This document shows positions 8,773 to 18,594 of a stretch of DNA of 64,000 nucleotides, piece by piece. Under the pieces are notes generated by a model. That model was not told where the DNA came from. It saw only the letters and a program-made list of their open reading frames with translations, and did not search any database. The translations under genes and the position numbers were made by a program. The stretch is from Flammeovirgaceae bacterium UBA5585 (GTDB lineage: Bacteria > Bacteroidota > Bacteroidia > Cytophagales > Cyclobacteriaceae): contig DILT01000019.1 in assembly GCA_002425185.1 (NCBI GenBank), positions 340,412 through 404,411 on the forward strand, written 5' to 3'. Position 1 is the first letter of the stretch; each line of letters begins with the position of its first letter.

Positions 8773-11340
8773 ATGAAGCCGCTTACCTGCATTATCGCCT
8801 TACTCCTATTGCTGGCTAACCCCTTGATTGCCCAACCTGATCTATCCTATTATCTGCCTGAAGGTATTTCGTACAATCAAAATATTCCCACCCCAAAATC
8901 CATCATCGGGCATGAAGTGGGCGAATGGCACATTACCCACGACCGGCTGGTTAACTACATGTATGCCCTCGCGGCAGCCTCCGACCGGTTCAGCATACAG
9001 GAAACCGGGCGCACCTATGAAACCCGGCCCTTGTTACTCCTTACCATCACTTCGCCCAAAAATCATCAACGCATTGAGGAAATACGCCAGCAGCATGTGC
9101 AACTGACGGATCCGACAAAATCAGGAAGCCTGGAAATAAAAAACATGCCCAATGTGGTGTATATGGGCTTTAGCATACACGGTAACGAAGCCAGCGGCAG
9201 CAATGCCTCCCTGGCCGTTGCCTATTACCTGGCGGCAGCACAAGGGGCAGCCATTGAAAAGTTGCTGGATGATGTGGTGATCCTGTTCGACCCAAGTTTT
9301 AACCCCGATGGCCTGCAGCGGTTTTCAAGCTGGGTAAATTCGCGCAAGAGTATGCAAACCTCTACCGACCCGAACGACACCGAGCACAACGAAGCCTGGC
9401 CGGGTGGGCGGTTTAATCACTATTGGTTCGACCTGAACCGCGACTGGCTGGTGGCGCAATTACCCGAAAGCCAGGCGCGCATTAAGCAATTCCATTTATG
9501 GAAACCCACTGTGCTTACCGATCATCATGAAATGGGCACCAACGCCACCTTCTTTTTCCAACCGGGTGTGCCCTCCCGCAATCATCCACTCACACCCGAA
9601 AAAAACCTGACGCTCACCCGAAAAATCGGTGAGTACCATGCCAAGGCCTTAGATAAAATCGGCTCACTCTATTACACGCAGGAGGGCTACGATGATTTCT
9701 ATTACGGAAAGGGCTCAACCTTTCCGGATGTGCAGGGTGCTATCGGTATTTTGTTTGAACAAGCCAGCTCACGCGGCCATGCCCAGGAAAGCATTAACGG
9801 TGTACTCACATTTCCATTTACCGTTCGTAATCAATTCGTAACGGCTCTTTCAACACTGGAGGCTGCCCAGGCTATGCGCGAAGAATTATTGAACTACCAG
9901 CGTGACTTCTTCAAAAACAATATTGCCGAAGCAGCCAAGGATCCGGTGAAGGCATATGTGTTCGGAGCGAATCAGGATAAGTACCGAAGCTTTCACTTTG
10001 CCGAAATCATTGCCCGGCATGACATTGATATCTATAAACTCAGCACCAGCCAAACCATTAATGGCAAACGTTACGAAAGCGATGGCAGCTATGTTGTGCC
10101 CCTTAACCAAAAGCAATACCGGTTGATCAAATCCATGTTTGAGAAACGTACCTCTTTTCAGGACAGCCTGTTTTACGACATCTCAAGCTGGACACTCCCG
10201 CTTGCCTTTGCTTTAGATTACGAAGAACTGAAAACACCTTCAGCGAATATTCAAGGTGAACGCTTTGACCCAACTAAAAAACCTGTGGGAAAAATTATAG
10301 GCGGCAGCAGCGATTATGCCTACGTGTTTGAAAGCTACGGATACTATGCACCACGGGCCATGTACAGGCTGCTCAGCAAAGGTATTCGTGTAAAAGTAGC
10401 CAATGGCGATTTTCACCTTCCGGATGGTAAAAAGTTTTCGGCCGGTTCTATTCTTATTCCGCTGGGCATTCAGGATAAAAGCACTGACCTTATCGAATAC
10501 CTGATAAAAGAGATTGCCACGGAAGACGGTATTGATATTTATGCTTTCAGTACCGGGTTAGACTATAAAGGCCTGAGTTTAGGCAGCAGCAACTTTGCTG
10601 TGCTGCGCGAACCAAAAATTGCCCTGTTGGTGGGCGATGGTGTTAGCCCGTTGGATGCCGGTGAAATCTGGCATTTGCTGGACACGCGTTTCCACATTCC
10701 GGTTAGCCTTGTGCCGGTAGATGTTTTTAATCGAATCAATTACGATAAATACAACACGCTTATCATGAGCACAGGTTCATACACCAGTCTGAATGATGCT
10801 GCCAAGGAAAGGTTGCGCACCTGGGTGCAAAACGGTGGTGTAATTATCGGGTTAAAAACAGCGCTGAATTGGCTGAATGCTTCCGGACTTGGAAAGTTTG
10901 AAATGAAAAAAGACGAGAAGAAAGACGAACCCGCCAAACCTAAACCCTATGCCGACATTGCATTTTCAGCAGGGGCCGAAGCACTGAGCGGAGCCATTTT
11001 TGAGATCCAAGCCGACCTGTCGCACCCGTTGTTTTATGGATACACCAGTTCGCGGCTACCGGTTTTCAAAAGCGGAGCCCTTTTCATGGAGCGTTCAAAA
11101 AGTGCGTTCGGAAATCCGGGAGTATTTACCGCAAATCCTTTGCTAAGCGGGTACATTACAAAGACCAGCTTAGATAAATTGAAGAATGCCTCCTTTACCG
11201 GAAGCACTTCCCTGGGGCAAGGCCGCGTAATCGGGTTTACCGAAAACCTGGCGTTCCGTGCCTTTTGGTTTGGCAGCAATAAAATGCTGATGAATGCCAT
11301 TTTTTATGGGCATACATTAAGCAGTGGTGCCTCACGGTAG
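8773..11340 (+). CDS. Secreted M14-family zinc carboxypeptidase-like protein
   Basis: An exported metallopeptidase of 855 residues with a signal peptide (MKPLTCIIALLLLLANPLIAQ). A TTG at 8764 extends the frame by three codons, but the ATG at 8773 gives the better signal. The M14 zinc site is visible: HGNEASG supplies the His and Glu, and LTDHHEMG further on supplies the second His. NPDGLQRF and the FDLNRDWL segment are also typical. The region after about residue 400 includes a glutamine-amidotransferase-like segment (MSTGSYTSLNDAAKERL, GGVIIGLKTALNWL), as in large Bacteroidota M14 proteins. The substrate is not predictable, and the gene stands alone on its strand. Confidence 0.88.
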   Translation: MKPLTCIIALLLLLANPLIAQPDLSYYLPEGISYNQNIPTPKSIIGHEVGEWHITHDRLVNYMYALAAASDRFSIQETGRTYETRPLLLLTITSPKNHQRIEEIRQQHVQLTDPTKSGSLEIKNMPNVVYMGFSIHGNEASGSNASLAVAYYLAAAQGAAIEKLLDDVVILFDPSFNPDGLQRFSSWVNSRKSMQTSTDPNDTEHNEAWPGGRFNHYWFDLNRDWLVAQLPESQARIKQFHLWKPTVLTDHHEMGTNATFFFQPGVPSRNHPLTPEKNLTLTRKIGEYHAKALDKIGSLYYTQEGYDDFYYGKGSTFPDVQGAIGILFEQASSRGHAQESINGVLTFPFTVRNQFVTALSTLEAAQAMREELLNYQRDFFKNNIAEAAKDPVKAYVFGANQDKYRSFHFAEIIARHDIDIYKLSTSQTINGKRYESDGSYVVPLNQKQYRLIKSMFEKRTSFQDSLFYDISSWTLPLAFALDYEELKTPSANIQGERFDPTKKPVGKIIGGSSDYAYVFESYGYYAPRAMYRLLSKGIRVKVANGDFHLPDGKKFSAGSILIPLGIQDKSTDLIEYLIKEIATEDGIDIYAFSTGLDYKGLSLGSSNFAVLREPKIALLVGDGVSPLDAGEIWHLLDTRFHIPVSLVPVDVFNRINYDKYNTLIMSTGSYTSLNDAAKERLRTWVQNGGVIIGLKTALNWLNASGLGKFEMKKDEKKDEPAKPKPYADIAFSAGAEALSGAIFEIQADLSHPLFYGYTSSRLPVFKSGALFMERSKSAFGNPGVFTANPLLSGYITKTSLDKLKNASFTGSTSLGQGRVIGFTENLAFRAFWFGSNKMLMNAIFYGHTLSSGASR

Positions 11341-11425
11341 CGCTTTTTAAAGAACACAACAAAAGCTGATTTTAGCAGTTGAATACGAACGTATTTAATG
11401 CACTACAGCTATGCTTTGGGGGCAC

Positions 11426-13216
11426 ATGAATCATGTACGATTTTTTCTGACAGTTCTACTTTGTTTTGGGGCAATGGTATGTCATGGGCAGGAGCGTAAG
11501 AGTGCACGCGATCGCCTGCAGGAAGCAAGAGCAAAAGCCATTAAAAGCATAACTCGTGGCGTACAGGACAGCATCCTTCAAAAGAAAAGCGAAACACCCT
11601 TTCTTCCCTATGAAGGAAAAATAATCCGGAATATTATTATCGACCAAATTGGTTTTGAGCGAAGCATCTACGATACCAGCAGCACCAACATGGTGAAGAA
11701 AATAGGTAGGCTTGCCAACAACCTTCATCAGAATTCGCGGGAAAGCACCATACGCAACAACTTGTTTGTATATAAACATCAAAAGCTTAATCCTTATAAA
11801 GTTGCTGACAATGAACGATACCTGCGCGACCTTGATTTTATTCTGGATGCCCGTATTGTTGCCGAACCGGTTAATGGCAATTCCGACTCCGTGGACCTGT
11901 TTATTCTTACTCGCGATGTATTTGCCCTGGGTGGAACCTTCACCCCACGATCACTTAATACCTACCGGTTTGGTTTATACGATGTAAATATTGACGGTCG
12001 TGCACAACGCATTCAGTTTAACGGTGTATTTAATCCCGACAGGGATCCACGAATAGGGTATCAATTTTTGTATACAAAAAACAGTATTAAAGGCAGCTTG
12101 ATTGATGCAACCCTATCGTATACCCAAATTGACAATGGTTCAAGCTTAGGTTTAGAAAATGAACAGGCCGTGTTAGTAAGGCTTACGCGACCGCTCGTAT
12201 CACCCTATACCCGCATGACAGGCGGAATGGAATTTAGCCGCAACTGGTCAACCAATGTCTTTCAAAAACCCGATACGGCCTTCCGGCAATATGGTTATAA
12301 CATTCAGGATGCATGGGTTGGGTATAACATTGGTATTAACAACAAAACCGAAAACCGAAACCGCCACGTTATTGCGCTGCGTGCGTTCCATCAACAATTT
12401 ATAAAACTACCTAACCAACTTTCAGAGCAAACCAACCCGCTTTATAATGATAAATTCTTTGTGCTGGGTGCTGTTACTTTTTTTAATCAGAATTTTTATA
12501 AAACACGCTATGTCTATGGCTTCGGCCGCACGGAAGATGTGCCTTATGGACGAAACCTTACCGTAACGGCCGGCAGTGTAAGGCAGTTTGATCTGACACG
12601 GCCGTACATAGGTGCTGAGTTTGACAAAACCCTGGTTATGAAAAATGGTGACTTCCACGAATACAAACTACAGGCCGAAGGATTTTTAGGAAATGACAAA
12701 CTTGAGGATATAACGTTATTGGCTTCGGCTACACTCTTTAGTAAACTCATTGAATTCAGGCAACTGAAAATCCGGCAATACCTGGGCATAAACTACGCCA
12801 CACAAATTAATTCACGTTTAAAAGTGCCACTTACGATAAACAGCGATTTTGGACTGGAAGGATTTCGGGCCGATAGTGTATTAGGCACACAACGTTTTTC
12901 TATTTATTCCCAAACCATAATCTTCACACCATTTTCCATCCTGGGCTTTCGGTTTGCCCCACTGGTATTCGGTGAACTTTCCATGGTGGCGCCTAAAGAT
13001 GCATCTATATTTCGGCAAAAACCGTATGCCGGATTAGGCGGTGGGTTGCGCACCCGAAATGAAAACCTGGTGTTTGGTACCATTGAGCTAAAAGCTTATT
13101 GGTTCCCGCGCGTAACAGAAGACTTGTCGACTTTCCGGATTTCAGTAGCCTCTAATCTTCGGGTTAAGTTCAGTGCCGGCTTTGTAAAACGGCCGGAGTT
13201 CATTCAGTATAATTAA
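11426..13216 (+). CDS. POTRA-domain outer-membrane beta-barrel protein
   Basis: About 596 residues. An in-frame ATG at 11411 would add five residues, but 11426 starts the signal peptide (MNHVRFFLTVLLCFGAMVCHG) directly. Residues about 45-150 look like a POTRA domain (IIRNIIIDQIGF, then KLNPYKVADNERYLRDLDFI and SVDLFILTRDVF). The rest has alternating amphipathic strands as in Omp85/BamA-like barrels. It could assist outer-membrane assembly or transport, but no substrate can be named. The 3' end overlaps the convergent haem-binding gene by four bases. Confidence 0.7.
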   Translation: MNHVRFFLTVLLCFGAMVCHGQERKSARDRLQEARAKAIKSITRGVQDSILQKKSETPFLPYEGKIIRNIIIDQIGFERSIYDTSSTNMVKKIGRLANNLHQNSRESTIRNNLFVYKHQKLNPYKVADNERYLRDLDFILDARIVAEPVNGNSDSVDLFILTRDVFALGGTFTPRSLNTYRFGLYDVNIDGRAQRIQFNGVFNPDRDPRIGYQFLYTKNSIKGSLIDATLSYTQIDNGSSLGLENEQAVLVRLTRPLVSPYTRMTGGMEFSRNWSTNVFQKPDTAFRQYGYNIQDAWVGYNIGINNKTENRNRHVIALRAFHQQFIKLPNQLSEQTNPLYNDKFFVLGAVTFFNQNFYKTRYVYGFGRTEDVPYGRNLTVTAGSVRQFDLTRPYIGAEFDKTLVMKNGDFHEYKLQAEGFLGNDKLEDITLLASATLFSKLIEFRQLKIRQYLGINYATQINSRLKVPLTINSDFGLEGFRADSVLGTQRFSIYSQTIIFTPFSILGFRFAPLVFGELSMVAPKDASIFRQKPYAGLGGGLRTRNENLVFGTIELKAYWFPRVTEDLSTFRISVASNLRVKFSAGFVKRPEFIQYN

Positions 13217-13674
13217 TCTTTTTTCCCCTTTACCGGTATGCCGATCGAATCAAGCCAATTATTTATTAATTGCGTCTCCTCGGGCGTTACCCTTGCTTCG
13301 CGGTGTAGCCACAGATAACTTTCCAATGGCATCCAGCCTTCGGTAATGGCTTCGGAAAGCTCTTCCAGCTTGTCTGTCGCTTTATTTGCAGAATAAGTTT
13401 TAAAGGCAGAAAAATTCAGGTGATCCTTTCCTTCTTTAATATGCGAAGCGAGCCACCAACCGATGGGCTGTACATGCACATACCATGGATAGCGCGTGTT
13501 GTTGCTATGGCAATCATAACACTTCTCAACCAACACCACATGAATTGCTTCAGGCATTTTGAATGTATTGGAAATATCATCCGCAGCGATACCTTCTGAT
13601 TTGTTTTTTTCTGGCTGGAGCAGTTGCATGACCAACAGTACCATCAACACTCCGATGATGATTTTTTTAGTCAT
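13213..13674 (-). CDS. Haem-binding domain protein (single CxxCH cytochrome c-like)
   Basis: A 153-residue protein with one N-terminal membrane/signal segment (IIIGVLMVLLVMQLL) and a single CYDCHSN haem c attachment motif near residue 52. RYPWYVHVQPIGWWLASHI and the WMPLESYLWLHREA segment match the haem-binding domain family widespread in Bacteroidota. It is probably periplasmic and involved in electron transfer or haem handling. Its stop overlaps the stop of the convergent barrel gene. Confidence 0.82.
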   Translation of the reverse strand: MTKKIIIGVLMVLLVMQLLQPEKNKSEGIAADDISNTFKMPEAIHVVLVEKCYDCHSNNTRYPWYVHVQPIGWWLASHIKEGKDHLNFSAFKTYSANKATDKLEELSEAITEGWMPLESYLWLHREARVTPEETQLINNWLDSIGIPVKGKKD

Positions 13675-13717
13675 AAGAATTATGGTTTAGGTAAACGAAG
13701 TTACAAAGGTTTTTTCT

Positions 13718-13791
13718 TTTAGTGATTTTGTGCTTTTGTGGCAAAAAAAGAAAGGCCTATCTCACTGCCACGAAAACACTAAAGCACTAAA
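13718..13791. repeat. Imperfect 26-bp inverted repeat (TTTAGTG...GTGGCA family)
   Basis: Arm 13718-13743 begins TTTAGTGATTTTGTGC and arm 13766-13791 is its reverse complement at 22 of 26 positions, with a 22-bp spacer. Each arm is built from the repeating unit TTTnGTG. It lies between divergent genes, so it may influence both promoters or only be an interspersed repeat. No other feature is seen in the 13675-13918 gap. Confidence 0.6.
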
Positions 13792-13918
13792 TCCGCACTA
13801 GGGTAAATAACTGTAAACCTTGCCTTTCCAAATGCCAGGTAAATGAAAGATAAATCACAGGCTTGCTGTTTTCCTGTGTACCCACTATCTTGATTCTTTC
13901 AGTGACCAAAAAAACCCT

Positions 13919-15508
13919 ATGAGAAAGCTATTCATTATCTGCAGCATTGTTGTTACTGCACTAATCCTGGTTTGGGCCTATTTCTGGAGAGATGCGCTCT
14001 TTGCGTTTATACTCGTGGCACCCATTATATATATGGGTGTAGCGGATATGGTTCAAACCCGCCAGTCGCTAAAGCGAAATTTTCCACTGGCCGGCAGGCT
14101 CCGTTACGTCTTTGAAGACTTACGACCAAAAATCCAGCAATATTTTGTTGAATCCGATACGGATGGTGCACCCATCAACCGGATTGATCGGTCCGTTATT
14201 TACCAGCGCGCTAAAAAACAACTGGATACGGTTCCGTTTGGTACACAACTCAATGTTTATGCCGAAGGATATGAATGGATCACGCATTCGGTTACACCGC
14301 TCGACCATCACAAGCTGGACCATAGCCCACGAGTGTTGGTAGGCAATAAAGATTGCAAACAACCCTACTCGGCCAGTATACTGAATGTATCGGCCATGAG
14401 TTTTGGCTCACTTAGCGGCAATGCTGTTGAAGCCCTGAATGCTGGCGCCAAAATCGGAGGGTTTGCGCACAACACCGGTGAGGGTGGTATAAGCCCGCAC
14501 CACCTCAAGTATGGCGGTGATTTAATCTGGCAAATTGGTACCGGTTACTTTGGCGCACGCGATGAGGCAGGAAATTTTTCGGCCGATGCTTTTCAGAAAA
14601 ATGCTACGCGCCCCGAAGTAAAAATGATTGAAATAAAACTTTCACAAGGCGCCAAGCCGGGGCATGGCGGTATTTTACCGGCCAAGAAAAACACACCGGA
14701 GATTGCCGCTATCCGTGGCGTAACGCCCGGCACTACGGTTTTCTCGCCACCGTTTCACAGTGCATTCAGCACTCCCATTGGCTTAATAGAGTTTGTGAAA
14801 CAACTGCGCGAACTCTCAGGCGGAAAGCCAATTGGCTTTAAACTGTGTATCGGAAGGAAGAGTGAGTTCCTGGGCATCTGCAAAGCGATGGTACAACTCA
14901 ACACCTACCCCGACTTTATTACCATTGATGGTGGCGAAGGCGGAACGGGTGCAGCACCACCTGAGTTTACCAACTTTGTAGGTATGCCATTGTTGGATGC
15001 TGTTGCTTTTGCTGATGATGCGCTACGAGGGTTCGGTATTCGCGAGCATATCAAGCTGGATTGTTCCGGAAAAATTCTTTCCGGGTTTCATATTTTCCGC
15101 GCCATGGCCCTGGGTGCCGACTTTACCAATTGCGCGCGGGCGATGATGATGGCGCTCGGTTGTATTCAAGCGCTTGAGTGTAACAAAAACACCTGCCCCG
15201 TTGGCGTGGCCACACAAGACCCTTATTTCGCGAAAGGGCTGGTAGTAGAAGACAAGAAAGCACGCGTAGCCAATTTTCACAAGCACACGGTAGATAGTTT
15301 TGTAGAACTGCTCTCATCAACTGGTTTAGACAGCCCCGATAAAATTAACCGCACACACGTGTACCGCAGGGTGTTTATGAATATGGTAAAAACCTATGCA
15401 GAAATTTATCCGCCAGTTCCAACAGGTTGCCTGCTCGACATGGCTGACTCTCCAATTGAATTTGATGTTTACTTAAGCCAGGCAAGGGCAGAGAGTTTTG
15501 GTACGTAG
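13919..15508 (+). CDS. FMN-binding glutamate synthase-family protein (GltB-like, no amidotransferase domain)
   Basis: A 529-residue protein with two N-terminal transmembrane helices (residues about 3-45) and then a TIM-barrel domain like the FMN/synthase domain of the glutamate synthase large subunit. Motifs include MSFGSLSGNAVEALN, NTGEGGISPHH, KPGHGGILPAKK and DGGEGGTGAAP. Near residues 413-425, Cys-x5-Cys-x4-Cys (GCIQALECNKNTC) precedes PVGVATQDP, which is the 3Fe-4S pattern of GltB. The glutaminase and C-terminal GXGXG domains are absent, so ammonia would have to come from elsewhere and the true substrate is uncertain. Membrane anchoring is a feature of this stand-alone subgroup. Confidence 0.88.
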   Translation: MRKLFIICSIVVTALILVWAYFWRDALFAFILVAPIIYMGVADMVQTRQSLKRNFPLAGRLRYVFEDLRPKIQQYFVESDTDGAPINRIDRSVIYQRAKKQLDTVPFGTQLNVYAEGYEWITHSVTPLDHHKLDHSPRVLVGNKDCKQPYSASILNVSAMSFGSLSGNAVEALNAGAKIGGFAHNTGEGGISPHHLKYGGDLIWQIGTGYFGARDEAGNFSADAFQKNATRPEVKMIEIKLSQGAKPGHGGILPAKKNTPEIAAIRGVTPGTTVFSPPFHSAFSTPIGLIEFVKQLRELSGGKPIGFKLCIGRKSEFLGICKAMVQLNTYPDFITIDGGEGGTGAAPPEFTNFVGMPLLDAVAFADDALRGFGIREHIKLDCSGKILSGFHIFRAMALGADFTNCARAMMMALGCIQALECNKNTCPVGVATQDPYFAKGLVVEDKKARVANFHKHTVDSFVELLSSTGLDSPDKINRTHVYRRVFMNMVKTYAEIYPPVPTGCLLDMADSPIEFDVYLSQARAESFGT

Positions 15509-15582
15509 GGCACCATGTATAACATTGTGTGCAGGCGCAAATATAATCTGATCGTAAAAGCATTTTACTGAAAACAACCACG

Positions 15583-16920
15583 ATGACAACAAAATTACTT
15601 TTTGCCATTATTCTTTTTTGTTTTCCATCTATAGTCAGAGCGCAGAGTGAACCACTACCCACCAAAATATTGATACATGATGTCAACATCTTCAACGGTA
15701 AGGAAAACAAAATCACAAGAGGGAATATCCTTATTGAAGGAAACCTTATAAAAACAATTTCGGATAAACCCATTCCGATGGATAAAAGTAGTAACACGCA
15801 AATTATCAATGGAGCGAATAAATATGCGATACCCGGCTTAATCGATGTTCATGTACACCTGGTTTTTGGTTCACTTAGCATGCAGGAAATGATGCAACCT
15901 GGGCTTGATCAGGAAAAAATTTTGGAAAAAGTAGCAGTACATGCCGAGCGTATGTTGATGCGGGGCTTTACAGCTGTAAGAGATGTTGGTGGTCCTGTAT
16001 TTCCACTAAAAGCAGCTATTGACAATGGCCATGTAAAAGGTCCTCGAATATGGCCTTCCGGGGCTACCATCAGTCAGACATCAGGCCATGGCGATTTGCG
16101 GTCACCAACAGAAAAATCCAGACGATTCTTCGGCTCTGTTTCGCATGCTGAATTATATGGTGCTACGTTCATTGCAGACGGGCGCGATGAAGTGTTAACC
16201 GCAGTTAGGGAAAATCTGCGATATGGAGCAAGCCAGATAAAATTGATGGCAGGTGGCGGCACATCTTCTGCCTATGATCCGGTTGATGTAACGCAATATA
16301 CTTTTGATGAAATGAAAGCTGCCGTAGAAGCTGCCGAAGACTGGGGAACATATGTTACCGTTCATGCCTACACACCAAGAGCTGTTAAACGAGCCGTTGA
16401 GGCTGGCGTAAAATGCGTAGAGCATGGCCAGTTATTGGATGAAGCTACGCTGAAGTTGATGAAGAAAAAAGGGGTATGGTTAAGCTGTCAAAACCTGGTG
16501 GACAGTACACCCGATATGGATCCGTTGCGCAAAGAAAAACGCAGACCTGTTATTGAAGGACAGGAAAAGATTTGGGTCTTGGCAAAAAAACTAAACATGA
16601 AACTGGCGTGGGGTACAGATTTTCTTTTTGAACCCGAACTGAACGAGCTACAAAATGAATATATCCTAAAGCTCAACAAGTGGTTTACACCCTTTGAGAT
16701 TCTTAAAATGGTGACATTTGATAATGCACAATTGTTGGCGTTATCAGGTTTGCGTAGTCCTTATCCGGGTAAACTTGGTGTACTTGAAAACGGAGCATTA
16801 GCCGATTTAATTTTGGTCGATGGTAATCCACTTGAGCATATTGAATTGCTGGGGCAACCGGAGGACAAGTTTCATTTGATACTAAAAGACGGAAAAATTG
16901 TTAAAAGCAAGCTTAACTGA
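15583..16920 (+). CDS. Secreted imidazolonepropionase-like amidohydrolase
   Basis: A 445-residue metal-dependent hydrolase with a signal peptide (MTTKLLFAIILFCFPSIVRA). Amidohydrolase ligands are visible: DVHVHL (HxH), the carboxylated Lys in QIKLMAGGG, His in VHAYTPRA and VEHGQLLD, and Asp in WGTDFLFEP. It closes with KLGVLENGALADLILVDGNP, typical of the imidazolonepropionase/prolidase-like (Xaa-Pro) group. It probably hydrolyses a peptide or cyclic amide in the periplasm. The PsiE-like gene follows 38 bp later in the same direction. Confidence 0.88.
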   Translation: MTTKLLFAIILFCFPSIVRAQSEPLPTKILIHDVNIFNGKENKITRGNILIEGNLIKTISDKPIPMDKSSNTQIINGANKYAIPGLIDVHVHLVFGSLSMQEMMQPGLDQEKILEKVAVHAERMLMRGFTAVRDVGGPVFPLKAAIDNGHVKGPRIWPSGATISQTSGHGDLRSPTEKSRRFFGSVSHAELYGATFIADGRDEVLTAVRENLRYGASQIKLMAGGGTSSAYDPVDVTQYTFDEMKAAVEAAEDWGTYVTVHAYTPRAVKRAVEAGVKCVEHGQLLDEATLKLMKKKGVWLSCQNLVDSTPDMDPLRKEKRRPVIEGQEKIWVLAKKLNMKLAWGTDFLFEPELNELQNEYILKLNKWFTPFEILKMVTFDNAQLLALSGLRSPYPGKLGVLENGALADLILVDGNPLEHIELLGQPEDKFHLILKDGKIVKSKLN

Positions 16921-16958
16921 TAGGGTTGCGGAAAGTATTCTATAAAAGCTAAAATTTT

Positions 16959-17387
16959 ATGAGTCAGAATTTACTTAAAAGGATTGAATTGGGCGTACAC
17001 TATCTGCTAACCATGATTATTCTGCTCTACATTGCTGTGGAAATAATAGAACTAATTTACCAGTTTGGCAGCGCACTGATTGTTTCAAATGCTGATAGCA
17101 CCAGACTTTTAATTACCAAGGAGCAGACAGCGCAGGTATTGCCAGTATTTTTTAATATTCTCATTGCCCTTGGACTAATTCATACGTTTAGTATCTATGT
17201 TAAGGAGCAAACAATTAAGGTGCAGGGCATTTTACTCATTGCCCTGATTTCGATGTGTCGGAAAATTTTCATTTTGGATATCGGCCATGCCGATGGAATC
17301 AGCAACATGGGAATAGCCGCTATCATCATCGCGTTGGCGTTGGGATATTATTTAGTAAAGAGACCGGAAATTAATCAGGAAAAGTAA
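16959..17387 (+). CDS. PsiE-family small membrane protein
   Basis: 142 residues with four hydrophobic segments (about 14-36, 57-80, 87-103 and 117-136). The family features are IELGVHYLLTMIILLYIAVEIIE at the N-terminus and RKIFILDIGHAD between helices. PsiE was named for phosphate-starvation induction in E. coli and its biochemical role is unknown. It is followed 16-34 bp later by an NTF2-like gene in the same orientation. Confidence 0.8.
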   Translation: MSQNLLKRIELGVHYLLTMIILLYIAVEIIELIYQFGSALIVSNADSTRLLITKEQTAQVLPVFFNILIALGLIHTFSIYVKEQTIKVQGILLIALISMCRKIFILDIGHADGISNMGIAAIIIALALGYYLVKRPEINQEK

Positions 17388-17421
17388 AGCCCGAATCCTA
17401 ACAATGTTCAATTGGCTGAAT

Positions 17422-17961
17422 ATGAAATATGTTTTTCTATCAATCTTTTCAGTCTTATTGATTGATCATGCTTTTGGGCAAACTAAGGAAATTACTTTCA
17501 CTACCCATTCATTCAAATCCATAAACACAACCGGACTAAGCAACTTCATCGGTGAGAAACAAAAACGATGGGTAAAAATTGATGACGTTGTTGTTGAAAC
17601 CTCCAATATTGCTTTGACCCCGGTTGAAGAAACACTGGCCAGGGCCGAGTCGATGGAGATCAAGGCGGTGGTGAAACACGATACTGTTGCCTTAAAACGT
17701 ATCTGGCTGCGGGACTTTACCTTTGATGAACAGCACAACAAGGTGCATCATGATCGTAATCTGTTGCCCCACTACCTTTCCTTGCATCGAAGAATTGAAA
17801 AAATTTTTGTGACAGGCGATCATGCCTATGTTTCAGGAACAGAATACGCTGTAGCGATAATGGAAGGCAGCCGGGTTGATTCACAGGTTGAACGGAAATA
17901 CTCCCATCTGTGGGTAAAGGAATTGTTCGGGTGGAAACTGGCCAGCAAGAGTTATAATTAA
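17422..17961 (+). CDS. Exported NTF2/SnoaL-like (DUF4440-type) protein
   Basis: About 179 residues. The ATG at 17422 starts a signal peptide (MKYVFLSIFSVLLIDHAFG); an ATG at 17404 would add six residues. The mature part shows the cone-shaped NTF2-like pattern: ETLARAESMEIKAVVKHD with RIWLRDFTF early, YLSLHRRIEKIFVTGDHAYVSG in the middle, and KYSHLWVKELFGWKLASKSY at the end. The function is unknown; such proteins are often small ligand-binding or isomerase-like periplasmic proteins. Confidence 0.7.
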   Translation: MKYVFLSIFSVLLIDHAFGQTKEITFTTHSFKSINTTGLSNFIGEKQKRWVKIDDVVVETSNIALTPVEETLARAESMEIKAVVKHDTVALKRIWLRDFTFDEQHNKVHHDRNLLPHYLSLHRRIEKIFVTGDHAYVSGTEYAVAIMEGSRVDSQVERKYSHLWVKELFGWKLASKSYN

Positions 17962-17986
17962 GCAAATTTGTTCTGAACTATATCAA

Positions 17987-18066
17987 AATTCAAAGTTCAA
18001 GGTTCCGAATTTAAAAGCTATCCAAAAATTCAGTTTGGTTAAATATTGAATTTTGAACGTTGAATT
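17987..18066. repeat. Imperfect 26-bp inverted repeat (TTGAA/TTCAA family)
   Basis: Arms 17987-18012 and 18041-18066 are largely reverse complements (about 20 of 26 positions), built from AATTCAA and GTTCAA units around a 28-bp spacer. It is followed directly by the candidate promoter of the 18094 gene. This is probably an interspersed palindromic repeat. Confidence 0.5.
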
Positions 18067-18069
18067 AAC

Positions 18070-18077
18070 TATTTTTG
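18070..18077 (+). promoter_or_regulatory. -7 element for the 18094 gene
   Basis: TATTTTTG matches TAnnTTTG, and an ATTG at 18045-18048 lies 21 bp upstream as a possible -33. The start codon follows 16 bp later, giving a short leader. Confidence 0.45.
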
Positions 18078-18093
18078 TAAAACCTTTACGCCC

Positions 18094-18594
18094 GTGGTGC
18101 GCAAATTCTTTCCGCTTGATAAGAATTATGTTCTAGAACAGGCCCAGCTGTCGCTGGAAAATTCCCTCCTCGAATACCTGGTAGATTATGTTAAAGTGCA
18201 GTACATGCTGCAACACAACCCCCTAGGCCTGGTGGACGAGACCATCCAACGCATTCAACAACATCAATCGAGCGATTTCACCAAACTCCACGATTTTTAC
18301 CTTACCCTGTCAGGGATATTCCGGTTCCGATATTACCACCACAACCAGCTTGAATTTATTTTTTCAGGCGAAGAACCCTTTGATCGCTACTGCCGGGAGT
18401 GGACTGAGGAGTTTAAAAAGTGGGTAAGAACCTTTTCGCAACACAACAACTTTATCATGGGTGTGCTCGAACTTACGGTGTTTTATCCGCATGAAGCAGA
18501 AGCACAATTTATCGGTAACCGGCTCACCACATTTGCTGCACAGTTCTTCGAAGTTAAAATTCATCCGCAAAAAGGGATTATTAAGAGCGCCTGA
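18094..18594 (+). CDS. Conserved-looking protein of unknown function
   Basis: 166 residues, soluble, rich in aromatic residues and histidine (RYYHHNQLEFIF; EEPFDRYCREWTEEFKKWV). No recognised domain. It starts at a GTG-GTG pair, and no ATG lies upstream in frame. Composition and codon use look like the surrounding core genes. It could be mostly helical. It ends one base before the stop of the convergent PIN-domain gene. I do not recognise the family. Confidence 0.6.
   Translation: MVRKFFPLDKNYVLEQAQLSLENSLLEYLVDYVKVQYMLQHNPLGLVDETIQRIQQHQSSDFTKLHDFYLTLSGIFRFRYYHHNQLEFIFSGEEPFDRYCREWTEEFKKWVRTFSQHNNFIMGVLELTVFYPHEAEAQFIGNRLTTFAAQFFEVKIHPQKGIIKSA

Noticed and set aside
15375..15809. 144-codon minus-strand frame
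   Set aside because: Antisense to the 3' end of the GltB-like gene and the 5' end of the amidohydrolase, both clearly coding; a shadow frame.
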